From Anabaena sp. UHCC 0187 (lineage in GTDB: Bacteria > Cyanobacteriota > Cyanobacteriia > Cyanobacteriales > Nostocaceae): a stretch of DNA of 64,000 nt. Below the pieces are notes generated by a model. It saw only the letters and a program-made list of their open reading frames with translations. It searched no databases and was not told the origin of the DNA. Shown here one piece after another: positions 1 through 9,190 of the stretch (the first letter of the stretch is position 1; each line of letters opens with the position of its first letter). The stretch lies in contig NZ_VILB01000013.1 in NCBI RefSeq assembly GCF_009712035.1, positions 476,346-540,345 of the forward strand, in the 5' to 3' direction. Both the position numbers and the translations under genes were made by a program.

Positions 1-149
1 TCCTGCACTTTCAGCCAAGATTCCATGAAATCAAAGAAACTTTAATATGAGGGAAAATGTCAATAAACCAGAATTCTGATCTGATCTGTAAAAATAGGTG
101 TAGATAGATTTATCAAGAAACAGCAAAAATTAAGCTTGTAGATTAGGTT
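1..149. other. Intergenic leader upstream of the HtrA-like protease
   Basis: This AT-rich stretch contains no open reading frame I would defend. It presumably carries the promoter of the downstream protease gene, but I could not pick a convincing -10/-35 pair. The upstream neighbour lies outside the window. Confidence 0.4.
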
Positions 150-155
150 GTGATT

Positions 156-1367
156 ATGCGATTTTCCCAAATATCCCGGTCTATCCGAAAACTCAGTACC
201 CATATTTTAGCGATTTTTCTGGGAGTGATGTTGACTTTTACCTCCCTGCGGGTGTTACCTTCAGCAGCAGAACCGGGTCCAAATCCTGTCACGGAGTCAT
301 CAATAAAAGTTGCTCAAAAGCCATCTCCCGCTACGGCTGTCATTGGTAGTCATAGTTTTGTGACAGCAGCGGTAAATCGTGTAGGTTCGGCAGTAGTAAG
401 AATTGATACAGAAAGAACGATTACTCGCCGCAATGATCCGATGATGGACGACCCATTTTTTCGGCGGTTTTTTGGTGATAGCTTTCCCCAACAATCACCA
501 ACCGAACAGTTACGGGGTTTAGGTTCTGGTTTTATTCTTGACAAAAGTGGCGTAATTCTTACCAATGCTCACGTAGTTGATAAGGCTGATAAAGTTACAG
601 TTCGTCTCAAAGATGGTCGCACTTTTAAAGGTAAAGTTCAAGGCATTGATGAAGTTACAGATTTGGCTGTAGTCAAAATTAATGCTGGTAAGGATTTACC
701 TGTTGCACCTTTAGGTTCTTCTAATAATGTTCAGGTCGGAGATTGGGCGATCGCTGTGGGGAATCCGTTAGGATTTGATAATACTGTTACTTTGGGGATT
801 GTCAGCACCCTGAAACGTTCTAGCGCCCAAGTAGGTATCAGCGATAAACGGTTAGACTTCATTCAAACTGACGCAGCTATTAACCCCGGTAACTCCGGTG
901 GACCATTATTAAATGGTTTAGGGGAAGTGATTGGAATTAATACCGCAATTCGCGCCGATGCGATGGGGATTGGGTTTGCAATTCCTATTGATAAAGCTAA
1001 AGCGATCGCTGCTCAATTGCAACGAGATGGTAAAGTTGCTCACCCTTACTTAGGTGTACAAATGGTGACATTAACACCGGAATTAGCAAAACAAAATAAC
1101 AGTGATCCTAACTCCATGTTTGCAATTCCTGAAGTCGCCGGTGTTTTGGTGATGCGGGTTGTCCCTAATTCTCCCGCTGCAACTGCGGGTATCCGTCGCG
1201 GAGATGTGATCTTGCAAATTGATAATAAAGCCATTACCACTGCGGAACAATTGCAAGGTGTGGTAGAAGACAGTACCCTTGGTCAAACTTTACAGGTAAA
1301 AGTCCAAAGAGGTAATCAGACACAGATGCTTTCAGTTCGCACCGCTGAATTGAAAGATATTTCTTAG
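156..1367 (+). CDS. HtrA/Deg-family trypsin-like serine protease with one PDZ domain
   Basis: Periplasmic or thylakoid-lumen protein quality-control protease of the HhoA/HhoB/HtrA family. Numbered from a possible GTG start at 150, the catalytic triad is visible: His141 in TNAHVVDK, Asp171 in VTDLAVV and Ser249 in NPGNSGGPLL. The N-terminus has a hydrophobic segment (about residues 19-38, ILAIFLGVMLTFTSLRVL) acting as signal peptide or anchor, followed by a Pro-rich linker. A single C-terminal PDZ domain (about 300-395) carries the typical AGIRRGDVIL motif. The length of about 403 residues is normal for cyanobacterial Deg proteases. GTG150 and ATG156 are in the same frame; ATG156 is chosen because no clear ribosome site favours the GTG. 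Which of the HhoA, HhoB or HtrA paralogues it is cannot be told from sequence alone. Confidence 0.93.
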   Translation: MRFSQISRSIRKLSTHILAIFLGVMLTFTSLRVLPSAAEPGPNPVTESSIKVAQKPSPATAVIGSHSFVTAAVNRVGSAVVRIDTERTITRRNDPMMDDPFFRRFFGDSFPQQSPTEQLRGLGSGFILDKSGVILTNAHVVDKADKVTVRLKDGRTFKGKVQGIDEVTDLAVVKINAGKDLPVAPLGSSNNVQVGDWAIAVGNPLGFDNTVTLGIVSTLKRSSAQVGISDKRLDFIQTDAAINPGNSGGPLLNGLGEVIGINTAIRADAMGIGFAIPIDKAKAIAAQLQRDGKVAHPYLGVQMVTLTPELAKQNNSDPNSMFAIPEVAGVLVMRVVPNSPAATAGIRRGDVILQIDNKAITTAEQLQGVVEDSTLGQTLQVKVQRGNQTQMLSVRTAELKDIS

Positions 1368-1515
1368 TTAGTTTTGAGGATGGGGTATACTTACGTAAGT
1401 GTACCCCTAAAATTTTTATTGAATTCCTATTTTAATAATTATCTTTTAGTGATTATATTTTCAAGTTAAAATAATCAAGCATTACAGCACCTTTGACACA
1501 GATAAAATTTACATA

Positions 1516-3273
1516 ATGAACGCTACACAAGAACAACTAAAACTAAAATTAACACAGGCTTTAGTGGCTGCTTTTGGTACAGATTATACCAATACAGATC
1601 CAATTTTGGTGGCTGCAAGTAATCCTAAATTTGGTGATTATCAAGCTAATGTGGCTTTATCTTTAAGTAAAAAGTTAGGAAAGCAACCCAGAATCATCGC
1701 AACGGAAATTGTCAGTAAACTAGATGTATCTGATATTTGTGAACCTCCAGAAATCGCTGGGCCTGGTTTTATTAACCTGAAATTACAAACTTCTTATTTA
1801 GAAGCACAACTTAATGCGATTCAGGTAGATGCTAGATTGGGAATACCCACAGCAACAACTCCACAAAAGCAAATTGTTGATTTTTCTAGTCCGAATATTG
1901 CTAAAGAAATGCACGTCGGACATTTACGTTCGACTATTATTGGTGATTCTATAGCCCGAATTTTAGAATTTTGTGGTCATGATGTATTACGGTTAAATCA
2001 TGTTGGTGATTGGGGGACGCAATTTGGGATGTTAATTACCTATTTGCGGGAAGTTTATCCAGAAGCACTTACTACCGCAAACGCTTTAGATATTGGGGAT
2101 TTAGTTAATTTTTACCGCAAAGCCAAACAGCGATTTGATGAAGATCCAGTTTTTCAAGAAACTTCCCGTCAAGAAGTTGTGAGATTACAAGCTGGTGCGG
2201 AAGATACACTTCATGCTTGGAAATTGTTATGTGAACAATCTCGCCAAGAATTTCAAATCATTTATGATTTATTAAATGTTGAATTAATAGAAAGAGGTGA
2301 ATCTTTTTATAATCCCTTATTACCAAAAGTTGTGGAAAATTTAGCAACAACGGGATTATTAGAATCAAGTCAAGGGGCAAAATGTGTTTTCTTGGATGGT
2401 TTTACTAATAGAGAAGGTAATCCTTTACCCTTAATTGTCCAAAAAACTGACGGTGGTTATAACTATGCAACTACAGATTTAGCAGCCTTACGTTATCGGA
2501 TTCAAGAAGATAAAGCCAAGCGAATTGTTTATGTGACGGACGAAGGACAATCTAACCACTTTGCCCAATTTTTCCAAGTAGCAAGAAAAGCAAATTGGAT
2601 ACCTGAAGATGTGGAATTAGTTCATGTTCCTTTTGGGTTAGTATTAGGTGAAGATGGCAAAAAGTTCAAAACTCGTTCTGGGGATACTGTGCGGTTACGG
2701 GATTTGTTAGATGAAGCCATTAACCGCGCTCGTGCAGACATAGAAAATAGATTACAAGAAGATGAACGCACAGAAACAGAAGAATTTATTCAAAATGTTG
2801 CGGAAGTTGTGGGGATTAGTGCGGTTAAATATGCCGATTTAAGCCAAAATCGCACCAGCAGTTATGTCTTTAGTTATGACAAAATGTTATCTCTCAAAGG
2901 CAATACAGCCCCTTATCTTCTCTATGCTTATGTGAGAATTCAAGGAATTAGTCGTCAAGGGAATATTGATTTTACCAACTTAGGAATAAATCGCCAAATT
3001 TTGCTAAAGGAAGATGCAGAATTAACTTTAGCTAAACATCTGTTACAACTTGATGAAGTGATTAAAGAAGTAGAACAAGATTTATTACCAAATCGGTTGT
3101 GTGATTATTTGTATCAAGTCAGCGATAAGTTTAATAAATTCTATGAAAATTGTCCTGTTCTCAAATCAGAAGAACCTGCCAGAACTTCGCGGTTAATGTT
3201 ATGTGATTTAACTGCAAAAACTCTCAAGTTGGGATTATCTTTGTTGGGAATTAAGGTGTTAGAAAGGATGTAG
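1516..3273 (+). CDS. argS: Arginine--tRNA ligase
   Basis: Class I aminoacyl-tRNA synthetase that charges tRNA-Arg in the cytoplasm. The N-terminal arginyl-specific additional domain covers about residues 1-110 ([17 protein letters not shown]). It is followed by [17 protein letters not shown], in which HVGH (about 133-136) is the HIGH signature. The region [14 protein letters not shown] stands at the KMSKS-loop position, which is degenerate in many ArgRS. The C-terminus is a DALR-type anticodon-binding domain ([19 protein letters not shown]). The 585-residue length fits the family. It stands alone, about 150 bp after the protease gene, and is followed by an interspersed palindromic repeat. Confidence 0.97.
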   Translation: MNATQEQLKLKLTQALVAAFGTDYTNTDPILVAASNPKFGDYQANVALSLSKKLGKQPRIIATEIVSKLDVSDICEPPEIAGPGFINLKLQTSYLEAQLNAIQVDARLGIPTATTPQKQIVDFSSPNIAKEMHVGHLRSTIIGDSIARILEFCGHDVLRLNHVGDWGTQFGMLITYLREVYPEALTTANALDIGDLVNFYRKAKQRFDEDPVFQETSRQEVVRLQAGAEDTLHAWKLLCEQSRQEFQIIYDLLNVELIERGESFYNPLLPKVVENLATTGLLESSQGAKCVFLDGFTNREGNPLPLIVQKTDGGYNYATTDLAALRYRIQEDKAKRIVYVTDEGQSNHFAQFFQVARKANWIPEDVELVHVPFGLVLGEDGKKFKTRSGDTVRLRDLLDEAINRARADIENRLQEDERTETEEFIQNVAEVVGISAVKYADLSQNRTSSYVFSYDKMLSLKGNTAPYLLYAYVRIQGISRQGNIDFTNLGINRQILLKEDAELTLAKHLLQLDEVIKEVEQDLLPNRLCDYLYQVSDKFNKFYENCPVLKSEEPARTSRLMLCDLTAKTLKLGLSLLGIKVLERM

Positions 3274-3302
3274 ATATAGCGGTTATTGGTTGGGTGAAAT
3301 AC

Positions 3303-3348
3303 AAGAACCCCACCCCCAACCCCCTCCCCGCAAGCGAGGAGGGGGCTA
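3303..3348. repeat. GC-rich interspersed palindromic repeat downstream of argS
   Basis: A C-rich run followed by a hairpin (CCCCCTCC ... GGAGGGGG around a CGCAAGCGA loop region) in an otherwise AT-rich spacer. The opening bases (AAGAACCCCACCCCCAAC) recur at about 26645-26662 next to the holA fragment, so this is a dispersed repeat and not a gene-specific element. It could also help terminate argS transcription. Confidence 0.6.
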
Positions 3349-3454
3349 TGATTTACCTTATTTAAGTGCATATCTCTATAATCAGGGGTGTGGCTAATGT
3401 TTCTTGAAAGAGGGTGATCTGATATCTTGAGGATGTCAGTTATCTTGTGTTTGA

Positions 3455-6400
3455 TTAACCTTTAGCAATTTCCAAGAGCCAAGTTTTCAAATCACCTTTA
3501 TCGACATCATTCGCATCTTTGAAATTAAACATTATTTCTATCAGTTCCAACTTGCGATCAAAGTTCTTCTCAATCTGCGGAAAATTTCTCATCTTAGTAT
3601 TACAAGGTAGATAAACTTTTCCTAGTGATAAAATTTCATTAACAATTCTACCATGTAATAAATGTCCATTAATATGCCACAAAAGACATTGACTCAAACA
3701 AACTAAAGCATCAAGCGCAATTTGCGGTTCAGTGATGCGATTTTTTAGCTGATCTAAAACAAGAGATGCTACATTTTCCACATCTATAAGTTTAGCTCGC
3801 CATTCCGTAGGTTGACCAAGACTGATAATTCTCGCTAAAGCCCAAAAAGCTTTTTGACGTAAAGCTAAATGTGGATTAGCTTGAATAATAGATTGCAATC
3901 TAGTGATGTTTCTAGTAGAAGGTTCTGCACAAATTCCCAAGGAGTTAAGTAAATAAACAGCACGAGGTTGGTTTGATATTTCTGTGAATTCTTGGTAAAT
4001 TAACTCGCCAAAATCTGACCACAAAAGTTTACCGGGAGTATGGGCAATAGCTGAATAGAGTTTATCATTAGATTGAAATCGAGATAACCCAGACTCAAAT
4101 TGTCGCAGAATCCAACTATGATATCTTTGTTCCAATTCTCTAGTTTGAAAGTCAGCAGCATCAGAAGGTAGAGATTGGATAATATTAGATAAAGCCCTTA
4201 CTGCTACTATTTGTCTTGTTCTTTGCAAGTCAGCGTTAGTATTACTTCCTTGTTCCAACCATTGCAACAAACTTTGAACAATTGATAGCCGATTTGCAGC
4301 TTTACGAGTTTGCCTTTCCAGGTCATTTATTTGATCATAAATATTCCCATGTGGATTTTTAGACAGGCTGAATGTAACTGTACCCCACTTAGTAAATTGT
4401 ACCAGAACACTAGGATCTGGTTCGCTGCCTATACGTGCGCGGGGAATATTGGGAATTAATTCTTTAGGATCTCTAGCAGATGTAGGACTTTCTTCTGTGA
4501 TAACTGGGGTAGTATATTCTTTTGTGTCTATCGTTTCTATTTCCTCAGAAACTAATAACGGGAAACGACAATCTGGACGATCTCGATGTACAAGTGTCAA
4601 CCATAATCGCTCATCAAATGTATATTCAACTTCCAAGTTTAAATAGTCCCCTGGTTGAATATTAGCAGCCCTAATTTTATTTACATTAACATAACGAGTA
4701 CGTTGTAAAGTTGTATTTTGGTTTGGTTTTGAACCCTGACCCACCCAAGCATTAAATCCAATCCGACCTTTTTCCATCATTGGGAAACGAAATCCATTCA
4801 AAGTTGTTCGATAAGGATATTTTTGTCCCTGAGAAATTAATAATTCTAGTTGGGATTCGTCAGTATTAGAATCTTTAACTTCTAGCCAAATACTTGTGGG
4901 GTTAATCCCAATTATATTATCTCCTGTATCTAATGTACCAGAAGCGTAAAGTGCAGCACCACGAGCAACTGCTAAATCTGGATTTCCTTGTGAGAGAATT
5001 AATGTTCCTGGTAAAAGTCTTTCTAAACGCTCCGTAACCAATGGAAAATATGTCATTCCACCGTTGAGAAGAATTGCATCTATTTTCGGTAGTTTGCCTA
5101 ATGTATCTTTGGCTTTTAATAGCACATCTAAAACAGGAACAACAAAGGTATCACGACGATCTGTAAATGGAGATTCATTAAAAGCCGTTTTTGGGTCTAA
5201 TTTATCAATTAAGTCAGGTTGAATGTCTAGACACAACAGGTCTTTTAGTGATTCTTGCATCTGACGATAGTTGATACTATAGAATATAGAAAAATTACCA
5301 TCTAAAGCAACATATTCAAATGGCAATTTGAACTCTTCTTTATCTTGACTAAAAATATATTCTGCTCCCCACACTTGCTTAAATTTTTCGGCATAAATTC
5401 TCAATTCATGGCGGAGTTTTTTCTGATCAGGTGCAGATAATTTTTGGATTCTGCTATATTTATCAAATAGGTAATCAACGATTTTTTCATCAACTTGATC
5501 ACCACCTACTCTGGTGCGAGAACCAATGGAAATATCATCAATAATAAATTGGGAAATATCGCTATTCCATTCAACTTTATGTAGTGAAGTATCTAATGTT
5601 CCACCACCTAAGTCATAAACAAGAATATTTAAAGAGCGACTGGTATCTAAATTAGGAAAAATTTCCCCATTAGTAAATCTGTGCAGAAAATCATATAAAG
5701 CTGCTTTTGGTTCTGCTAATAAGACAATATCATCTTCTTTCCAACCAGCTAATTTAGCTGCTTCTCTTGTTGCTTTTATGGCATCAGGTTCATAAGATGC
5801 AGGATGAGTAATCACTATACCTCCTCCCACATCAACTTGTTGGTTAATTAACTGCTGACGACAGAATTTTAAAACTTCACCGGCTGCTTTTTCCGGTTTA
5901 AGCTTACCAATAGTCAATTCATATTCAAAAGTTTCACCATCTTTGAGAGTACCAATATCATGTTTCCAAGCTAGAATCGTTTGATCTCTAAAAGCATAGT
6001 ATTGACTACGCACGTGCTTCCCAATTTCTGACTTATCTAATTGAGAGAAGCGCACAGAAGAAGGAATTAATTCTGTATTTTGTAACCCTCCCATCTCATT
6101 TTTTACAGGAATACTAATAGCGTTAGCAGCCAATTTTTGTTGTGGTGTTTGTCTTGCTTGTGCTATCACTGTATTGGTAGTTCCTAAATCAATACCTAAA
6201 TAGGTAGGACGCAGAACATTTGTGAGAAATTCAATATGATCTGCTGTTTCTCTTAGTCTATTTCCTATGTGGTTATTACCAATAGCTACAGTTTTAATTC
6301 CTTTCTTTTTAAGCTGTGCAAATAAATTTGCATAATCATTATCATTACTAACTACAGCAATGATTTTAATACCTAGCTGAGAATTATCAATTAATTCTTT

Positions 6401-6637
6401 TGCAGTGCGAAAAATTAAATTATCAACTTCCTGACGAACAATATCAACTCCAGGAGTTAATTCAAATCGGTATTCTAAAGCACGTAATTTACTACCATAG
6501 ATTGTACGAATGGCTGGAGTGTTGGAAAATGCCCGACGTTCCTTGACATTACCATACTGTCTACAAATATCTTCTATTTCTTGAAGTTCGGGTCTGATAT
6601 TATCAAGATCAAGTAAAATTGCTACATTGTCAGTCAT
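3455..6637 (-). CDS. NYN-domain nuclease fused to an Hsp70-family ATPase (1060 aa)
   Basis: Two recognisable modules are joined in one chain. Residues 1-140 form a NYN/PIN-like (LabA-type) fold with the acidic residues expected of a metal-dependent RNase: Asp10 and Asp12 in LLDLDNIRP, Asp99 and Asp101 in VVSNDNDYANL. From about residue 146 an Hsp70 nucleotide-binding domain follows: phosphate-1 loop YLGIDLGTTNT (146-156), VVITHPASY-like motif (about 274-282), phosphate-2 DLGGGTLD (342-349) and LNGGMTYFP (524-532) at the adenosine-motif position. The remaining 500 residues do not look like the DnaK substrate domain: a beta-rich stretch (about 600-720) precedes a long helical region rich in Leu. 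The upstream gene on the same strand encodes a GrpE-like protein, so exchange factor and ATPase probably work together. I infer an RNA-cleaving effector controlled by an Hsp70 switch; the biological role is unknown. Confidence 0.88.
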   Translation of the reverse strand: MTDNVAILLDLDNIRPELQEIEDICRQYGNVKERRAFSNTPAIRTIYGSKLRALEYRFELTPGVDIVRQEVDNLIFRTAKELIDNSQLGIKIIAVVSNDNDYANLFAQLKKKGIKTVAIGNNHIGNRLRETADHIEFLTNVLRPTYLGIDLGTTNTVIAQARQTPQQKLAANAISIPVKNEMGGLQNTELIPSSVRFSQLDKSEIGKHVRSQYYAFRDQTILAWKHDIGTLKDGETFEYELTIGKLKPEKAAGEVLKFCRQQLINQQVDVGGGIVITHPASYEPDAIKATREAAKLAGWKEDDIVLLAEPKAALYDFLHRFTNGEIFPNLDTSRSLNILVYDLGGGTLDTSLHKVEWNSDISQFIIDDISIGSRTRVGGDQVDEKIVDYLFDKYSRIQKLSAPDQKKLRHELRIYAEKFKQVWGAEYIFSQDKEEFKLPFEYVALDGNFSIFYSINYRQMQESLKDLLCLDIQPDLIDKLDPKTAFNESPFTDRRDTFVVPVLDVLLKAKDTLGKLPKIDAILLNGGMTYFPLVTERLERLLPGTLILSQGNPDLAVARGAALYASGTLDTGDNIIGINPTSIWLEVKDSNTDESQLELLISQGQKYPYRTTLNGFRFPMMEKGRIGFNAWVGQGSKPNQNTTLQRTRYVNVNKIRAANIQPGDYLNLEVEYTFDERLWLTLVHRDRPDCRFPLLVSEEIETIDTKEYTTPVITEESPTSARDPKELIPNIPRARIGSEPDPSVLVQFTKWGTVTFSLSKNPHGNIYDQINDLERQTRKAANRLSIVQSLLQWLEQGSNTNADLQRTRQIVAVRALSNIIQSLPSDAADFQTRELEQRYHSWILRQFESGLSRFQSNDKLYSAIAHTPGKLLWSDFGELIYQEFTEISNQPRAVYLLNSLGICAEPSTRNITRLQSIIQANPHLALRQKAFWALARIISLGQPTEWRAKLIDVENVASLVLDQLKNRITEPQIALDALVCLSQCLLWHINGHLLHGRIVNEILSLGKVYLPCNTKMRNFPQIEKNFDRKLELIEIMFNFKDANDVDKGDLKTWLLEIAKG

Positions 6638-6754
6638 CTTTCATTCTCCCCTGATTTTGTGTGTAATTTGGTGATTTAAAATCTGTACGGGTTTACCAAT
6701 GCTAATTGGTGACACATTCAGCGACAAATGGCTTATCTGTTAGTTGCCATACCC

Positions 6755-6881
6755 GCCATGAAATTAATTTCATGGCTAATAGCCAAAGTTTACGTTTTGT
6801 AAACTAGAGATTTTTGATTATTAGTCATCTTCAGATGACTTTTGCTATGAGACTGGGAATTAATTCCCAGTTGATTTTTTT
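6755..6881. repeat. Cluster of four short hairpins between the GrpE-like gene and NYN-Hsp70
   Basis: Four inverted repeats lie in series: a perfect 22-bp palindrome at 6755-6776 centred on AAATTAATTT; a 7-bp stem AGTTTAC/GTAAACT at 6787-6805; an 8-bp stem AGTCATCT/AGATGACT at 6833-6850; and a perfect 20-bp palindrome at 6862-6881 centred on GGGAATTAATTCCC. A relative of the last one, with a matching preceding GCTATNAGAC, occurs at 41088-41114, so at least part of this is a dispersed repeat family. It sits in the 278-bp gap inside the two-gene cassette and could be an inserted repeat, an mRNA processing or stability element, or both. Confidence 0.75.
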
Positions 6882-6915
6882 TACCCCTCCTGATTTATGA
6901 ACTCTTACATTTAAT

Positions 6916-8130
6916 TTATTTATCGCTATTTAACTCTCTTACTTTTGCAGGTGTAATCACTATTTCCCCTACCTTCCATCCTTGTTGAATACACTCTACT
7001 TGTTTAATTTCCTGTTCATTTACAAACGCTTTTCCTTCCATATAGGCATATTCTGAAAGTTGAGATTGAGATAGTTCTAATTTACCTTTTAATGATTTGG
7101 GGTAAGCTTCTATCCCCAACTCATGAAATGTTTTCATCAGGTTACGCAGGATAATAAATAGGCTCAAAGCTTGTTCAGAAGAAAGTTCTGGTTCTCCAGT
7201 TTCTTCTGCTTGAGATTCTAATAAACTAATCATCTGCTGTATTTGATTTAAAGCTGGTTGTCTGCCATTTTGCAGAGAATGAGCAATTGCAATTACAGAT
7301 TCTTGACGTGCTTGGTTACGAGTTTTTTCTAACTGCTGTTCTAGTTCTAATTTTTCTCGTTCTAAAATATTAATTTGAGTTCTCAAGTCTCTCTCAATTT
7401 GATCCTTCTCTTGATCCTTAGATTGAGCATAGTCAGCAATGATGTCAGCACGGGTTAATCGAAAACGCCTCATCAAAGCCATGCTAAACTCTCCAAGTTT
7501 AAAGTTTAAACCTGCGGCAATTATTTCCTGAAAAGCTTTTGATGCTGCAAACATTGGTTTAGCATCTTCAGGAACTAATTCTGGTAGTTGGGCAATAATG
7601 AAATAAGTTTTATATTGATTGTTATGAAAGTAATCTATGGTTTCATTCAGTTGAGTTTTTCTATTAATTCTCTCAGCATCTATCTTGCCATCTACAAATC
7701 CATATTTATCGTGATTAATTATGACTTTAATAGCTGTCTGGGATGCTTGATAAACTTCCTCTGCTGTGAGTCTTTTATATCTAGAAATCTCCTGATAAAA
7801 TTCATCTGCTTCCGCTTTTTCTGATTGGGGAATTATGCTTAATATTTCCACCCAAGATTCTTGATGATGTTCGTTAAGGATGCGAATCGCATTTTGGATG
7901 ATTTTTGCTCGTTTTTCCAGTTCTTCCTGGGGACGAGGGGTAAAATATTTATAGGAGTCTTCTATAAATAATAAAAATTGTCCCCAAGGATTTTTTTCTA
8001 TAATTTCTAAATCAAATGCTTCCTTTAAAGAGAGAAAATTGGGTTGATTTTCTTTTTTCTGTAGACGAGGACGAGCTAATACAGAATCTTTCTGAGTCTT
8101 GATGATTGGTTTGGGAGTGTGGTTATCCAT
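6916..8130 (-). CDS. Large GrpE-like protein (putative nucleotide exchange factor for the adjacent Hsp70 fusion)
   Basis: The C-terminal third looks like GrpE. A charged coiled coil (about residues 240-285, rich in E/K/Q heptads such as ILEREKLELEQQLEK) leads into a helical part, then a beta-type ending with IKQVECIQQGWKVGEIVITP, which matches the GrpE pattern V-x-x-V-x-x-G-[YW]-x-x-x-x-x-[IVL]-x-P-A-x-V. The first 230 residues are helical, with no family I recognise (WVEILSIIPQSEKAEADEF, FAASKAFQEIIAAGL). GrpE proteins are usually about 200 residues, so this one is doubled by an N-terminal extension. The start is set at ATG 8130 (MDNHTPKP); an in-frame ATG at 8178 would add 16 residues with no visible ribosome site. 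It lies upstream of and collinear with the NYN-Hsp70 gene, which supports a functional pair. Confidence 0.75.
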   Translation of the reverse strand: MDNHTPKPIIKTQKDSVLARPRLQKKENQPNFLSLKEAFDLEIIEKNPWGQFLLFIEDSYKYFTPRPQEELEKRAKIIQNAIRILNEHHQESWVEILSIIPQSEKAEADEFYQEISRYKRLTAEEVYQASQTAIKVIINHDKYGFVDGKIDAERINRKTQLNETIDYFHNNQYKTYFIIAQLPELVPEDAKPMFAASKAFQEIIAAGLNFKLGEFSMALMRRFRLTRADIIADYAQSKDQEKDQIERDLRTQINILEREKLELEQQLEKTRNQARQESVIAIAHSLQNGRQPALNQIQQMISLLESQAEETGEPELSSEQALSLFIILRNLMKTFHELGIEAYPKSLKGKLELSQSQLSEYAYMEGKAFVNEQEIKQVECIQQGWKVGEIVITPAKVRELNSDK

Positions 8131-8438
8131 CAAATTTAGCATCCATTTAACTGCTTGATGTAATAAATAATATGTCATCTAACATAATAATTGCATCCAA
8201 GCGTAGTTGTAAAGGTGTTACCTGTTTATTTTTCTTGAATTTTGTTGCTACGGGACTTTTTAGTACAGGAAAGCGATACTTTTCGCCATCATAGACATAA
8301 TTAGGTAGTAGCTGTATAAAAAAACAAAGGAATGCCTGTAATAACAAACACTCCCGGTAACGGATGATAAAAAAATGACATTTTATCTTGATATACCGGG
8401 GCTGGCGGCTCTCCTCCTATCCCTCGACGCATCCGATG
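8131..8438. other. Spacer upstream of the GrpE-like gene
   Basis: It holds no convincing gene. A 66-codon leftward frame at 8147-8347 overlaps the possible extended start of the GrpE-like gene and has no recognised family or ribosome site. The promoter for the leftward cassette should lie here, but I cannot mark it. Confidence 0.35.
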
Positions 8439-8672
8439 TCAACTCATTTTTAGTGTTTTTAGTATTCTTTGAATTGTTTTTTTACTTGATATAATTCCCC
8501 ATTCTTCTTTCACTTTTTGCCCTACCTGGTTTAATTGACTTGGTTCTTGTTTTACAAATTCTTTAATTGTTTCTTCTTGTTCAGGATTAAATTTTGATTT
8601 ACATCCTCTACCTGGTTGATTATACAATCCAATCATACTATTTAGAGACTTCCAATTAAAAAAATATCCCAA
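8439..8672 (-). pseudogene. IS630-family transposase remnant (N-terminal HTH part only)
   Basis: The 77-codon frame encodes the helix-turn-helix region seen at the front of IS630/Tc1-like transposases: GRGCKSKFNPEQEETIKEF followed by KKTIQRILKTLKMS. The protein stops directly after the HTH region, and the DDE catalytic domain, normally another 150-250 residues, is missing from the flanking DNA. It is therefore a truncated remnant. A long inverted repeat sits beside it at 8679-8738. No complete terminal inverted repeats or TA target duplications could be recognised. Confidence 0.75.
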
Positions 8673-8678
8673 AACTTA

Positions 8679-8738
8679 TTGTGGTGCGGGCATCTTGCCC
8701 GCTAATAATACAAGGACGGGCAAGATGCCCATCCCACA
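8679..8738. repeat. 60-bp imperfect inverted repeat (REP/MITE-like)
   Basis: The arms contain CGGGCATCTTGCCCG and the reverse orientation CGGGCAAGATGCCC, with outer ends TTGTGG and CCCACAA. A related hairpin with GGACAGGC-ATCTT-GCCTGTCC occurs at 12905-12925. This is a dispersed cyanobacterial palindrome next to the IS630 remnant. Confidence 0.65.
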
Positions 8739-8853
8739 AAATTGGATAATCTTTTTTGTGGAGTTCTCTTAATTCCCATCTATGAAGCAATAGATTATGT
8801 TAACCAAAAGAGAACAGAGAAAGTTAAGATATGTATCCTGCTTTGGTGTTTTT

Positions 8854-9054
8854 TTACAAAAAATCACGCAAGAACTCAAAGGGATTATCTTCCCAACAAG
8901 GTTCGGGGACTAACCAAACCAATTTGCTTTTAATTTCGTCTTCAATTTCATCACTGTCGTCTCTATCAAATAGTGAAATTAAAGCTTCCCAATCGCGTTC
9001 CCTCAAAGAGTTCAACGAGGAAACATTTACCTGTAGATTATTAGAGTAATTCAC
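8854..9054 (-). CDS. Small acidic hypothetical protein (66 aa)
   Basis: This short frame is rich in acidic residues (LISLFDRDDSDEIEDEIKSK) and aromatic near its end (WEDNPFEFLRDFL). The composition looks protein-like, and the frame runs opposite to no other credible gene. No family is recognised and there is no clear Shine-Dalgarno site before the ATG. It may be a small real gene or a remnant in this degraded stretch between the IS630 fragment and lipB. Confidence 0.35.
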   Translation of the reverse strand: MNYSNNLQVNVSSLNSLRERDWEALISLFDRDDSDEIEDEIKSKLVWLVPEPCWEDNPFEFLRDFL

Positions 9055-9190
9055 AAGCAGTTTTTTAGTTTACTTTTACAAAAAGTGAGCATGATGGCTG
9101 AAAAACTAACTTTAGTCTTTTTAGTGCAACATCGAAGTGATGCTGATCATCATTATCATTATGATATTTATGCCATATGTTCTAATTTTA

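Noticed and set aside
6755..6881. Hairpin series considered as a CRISPR array or attC array
   Set aside because: The four palindromes have different sequences and no conserved repeat; no integrase or cas gene is present.
8147..8347. 66-codon leftward frame
   Set aside because: It overlaps the start of the GrpE-like gene in another frame, has no ribosome site and no recognisable family.
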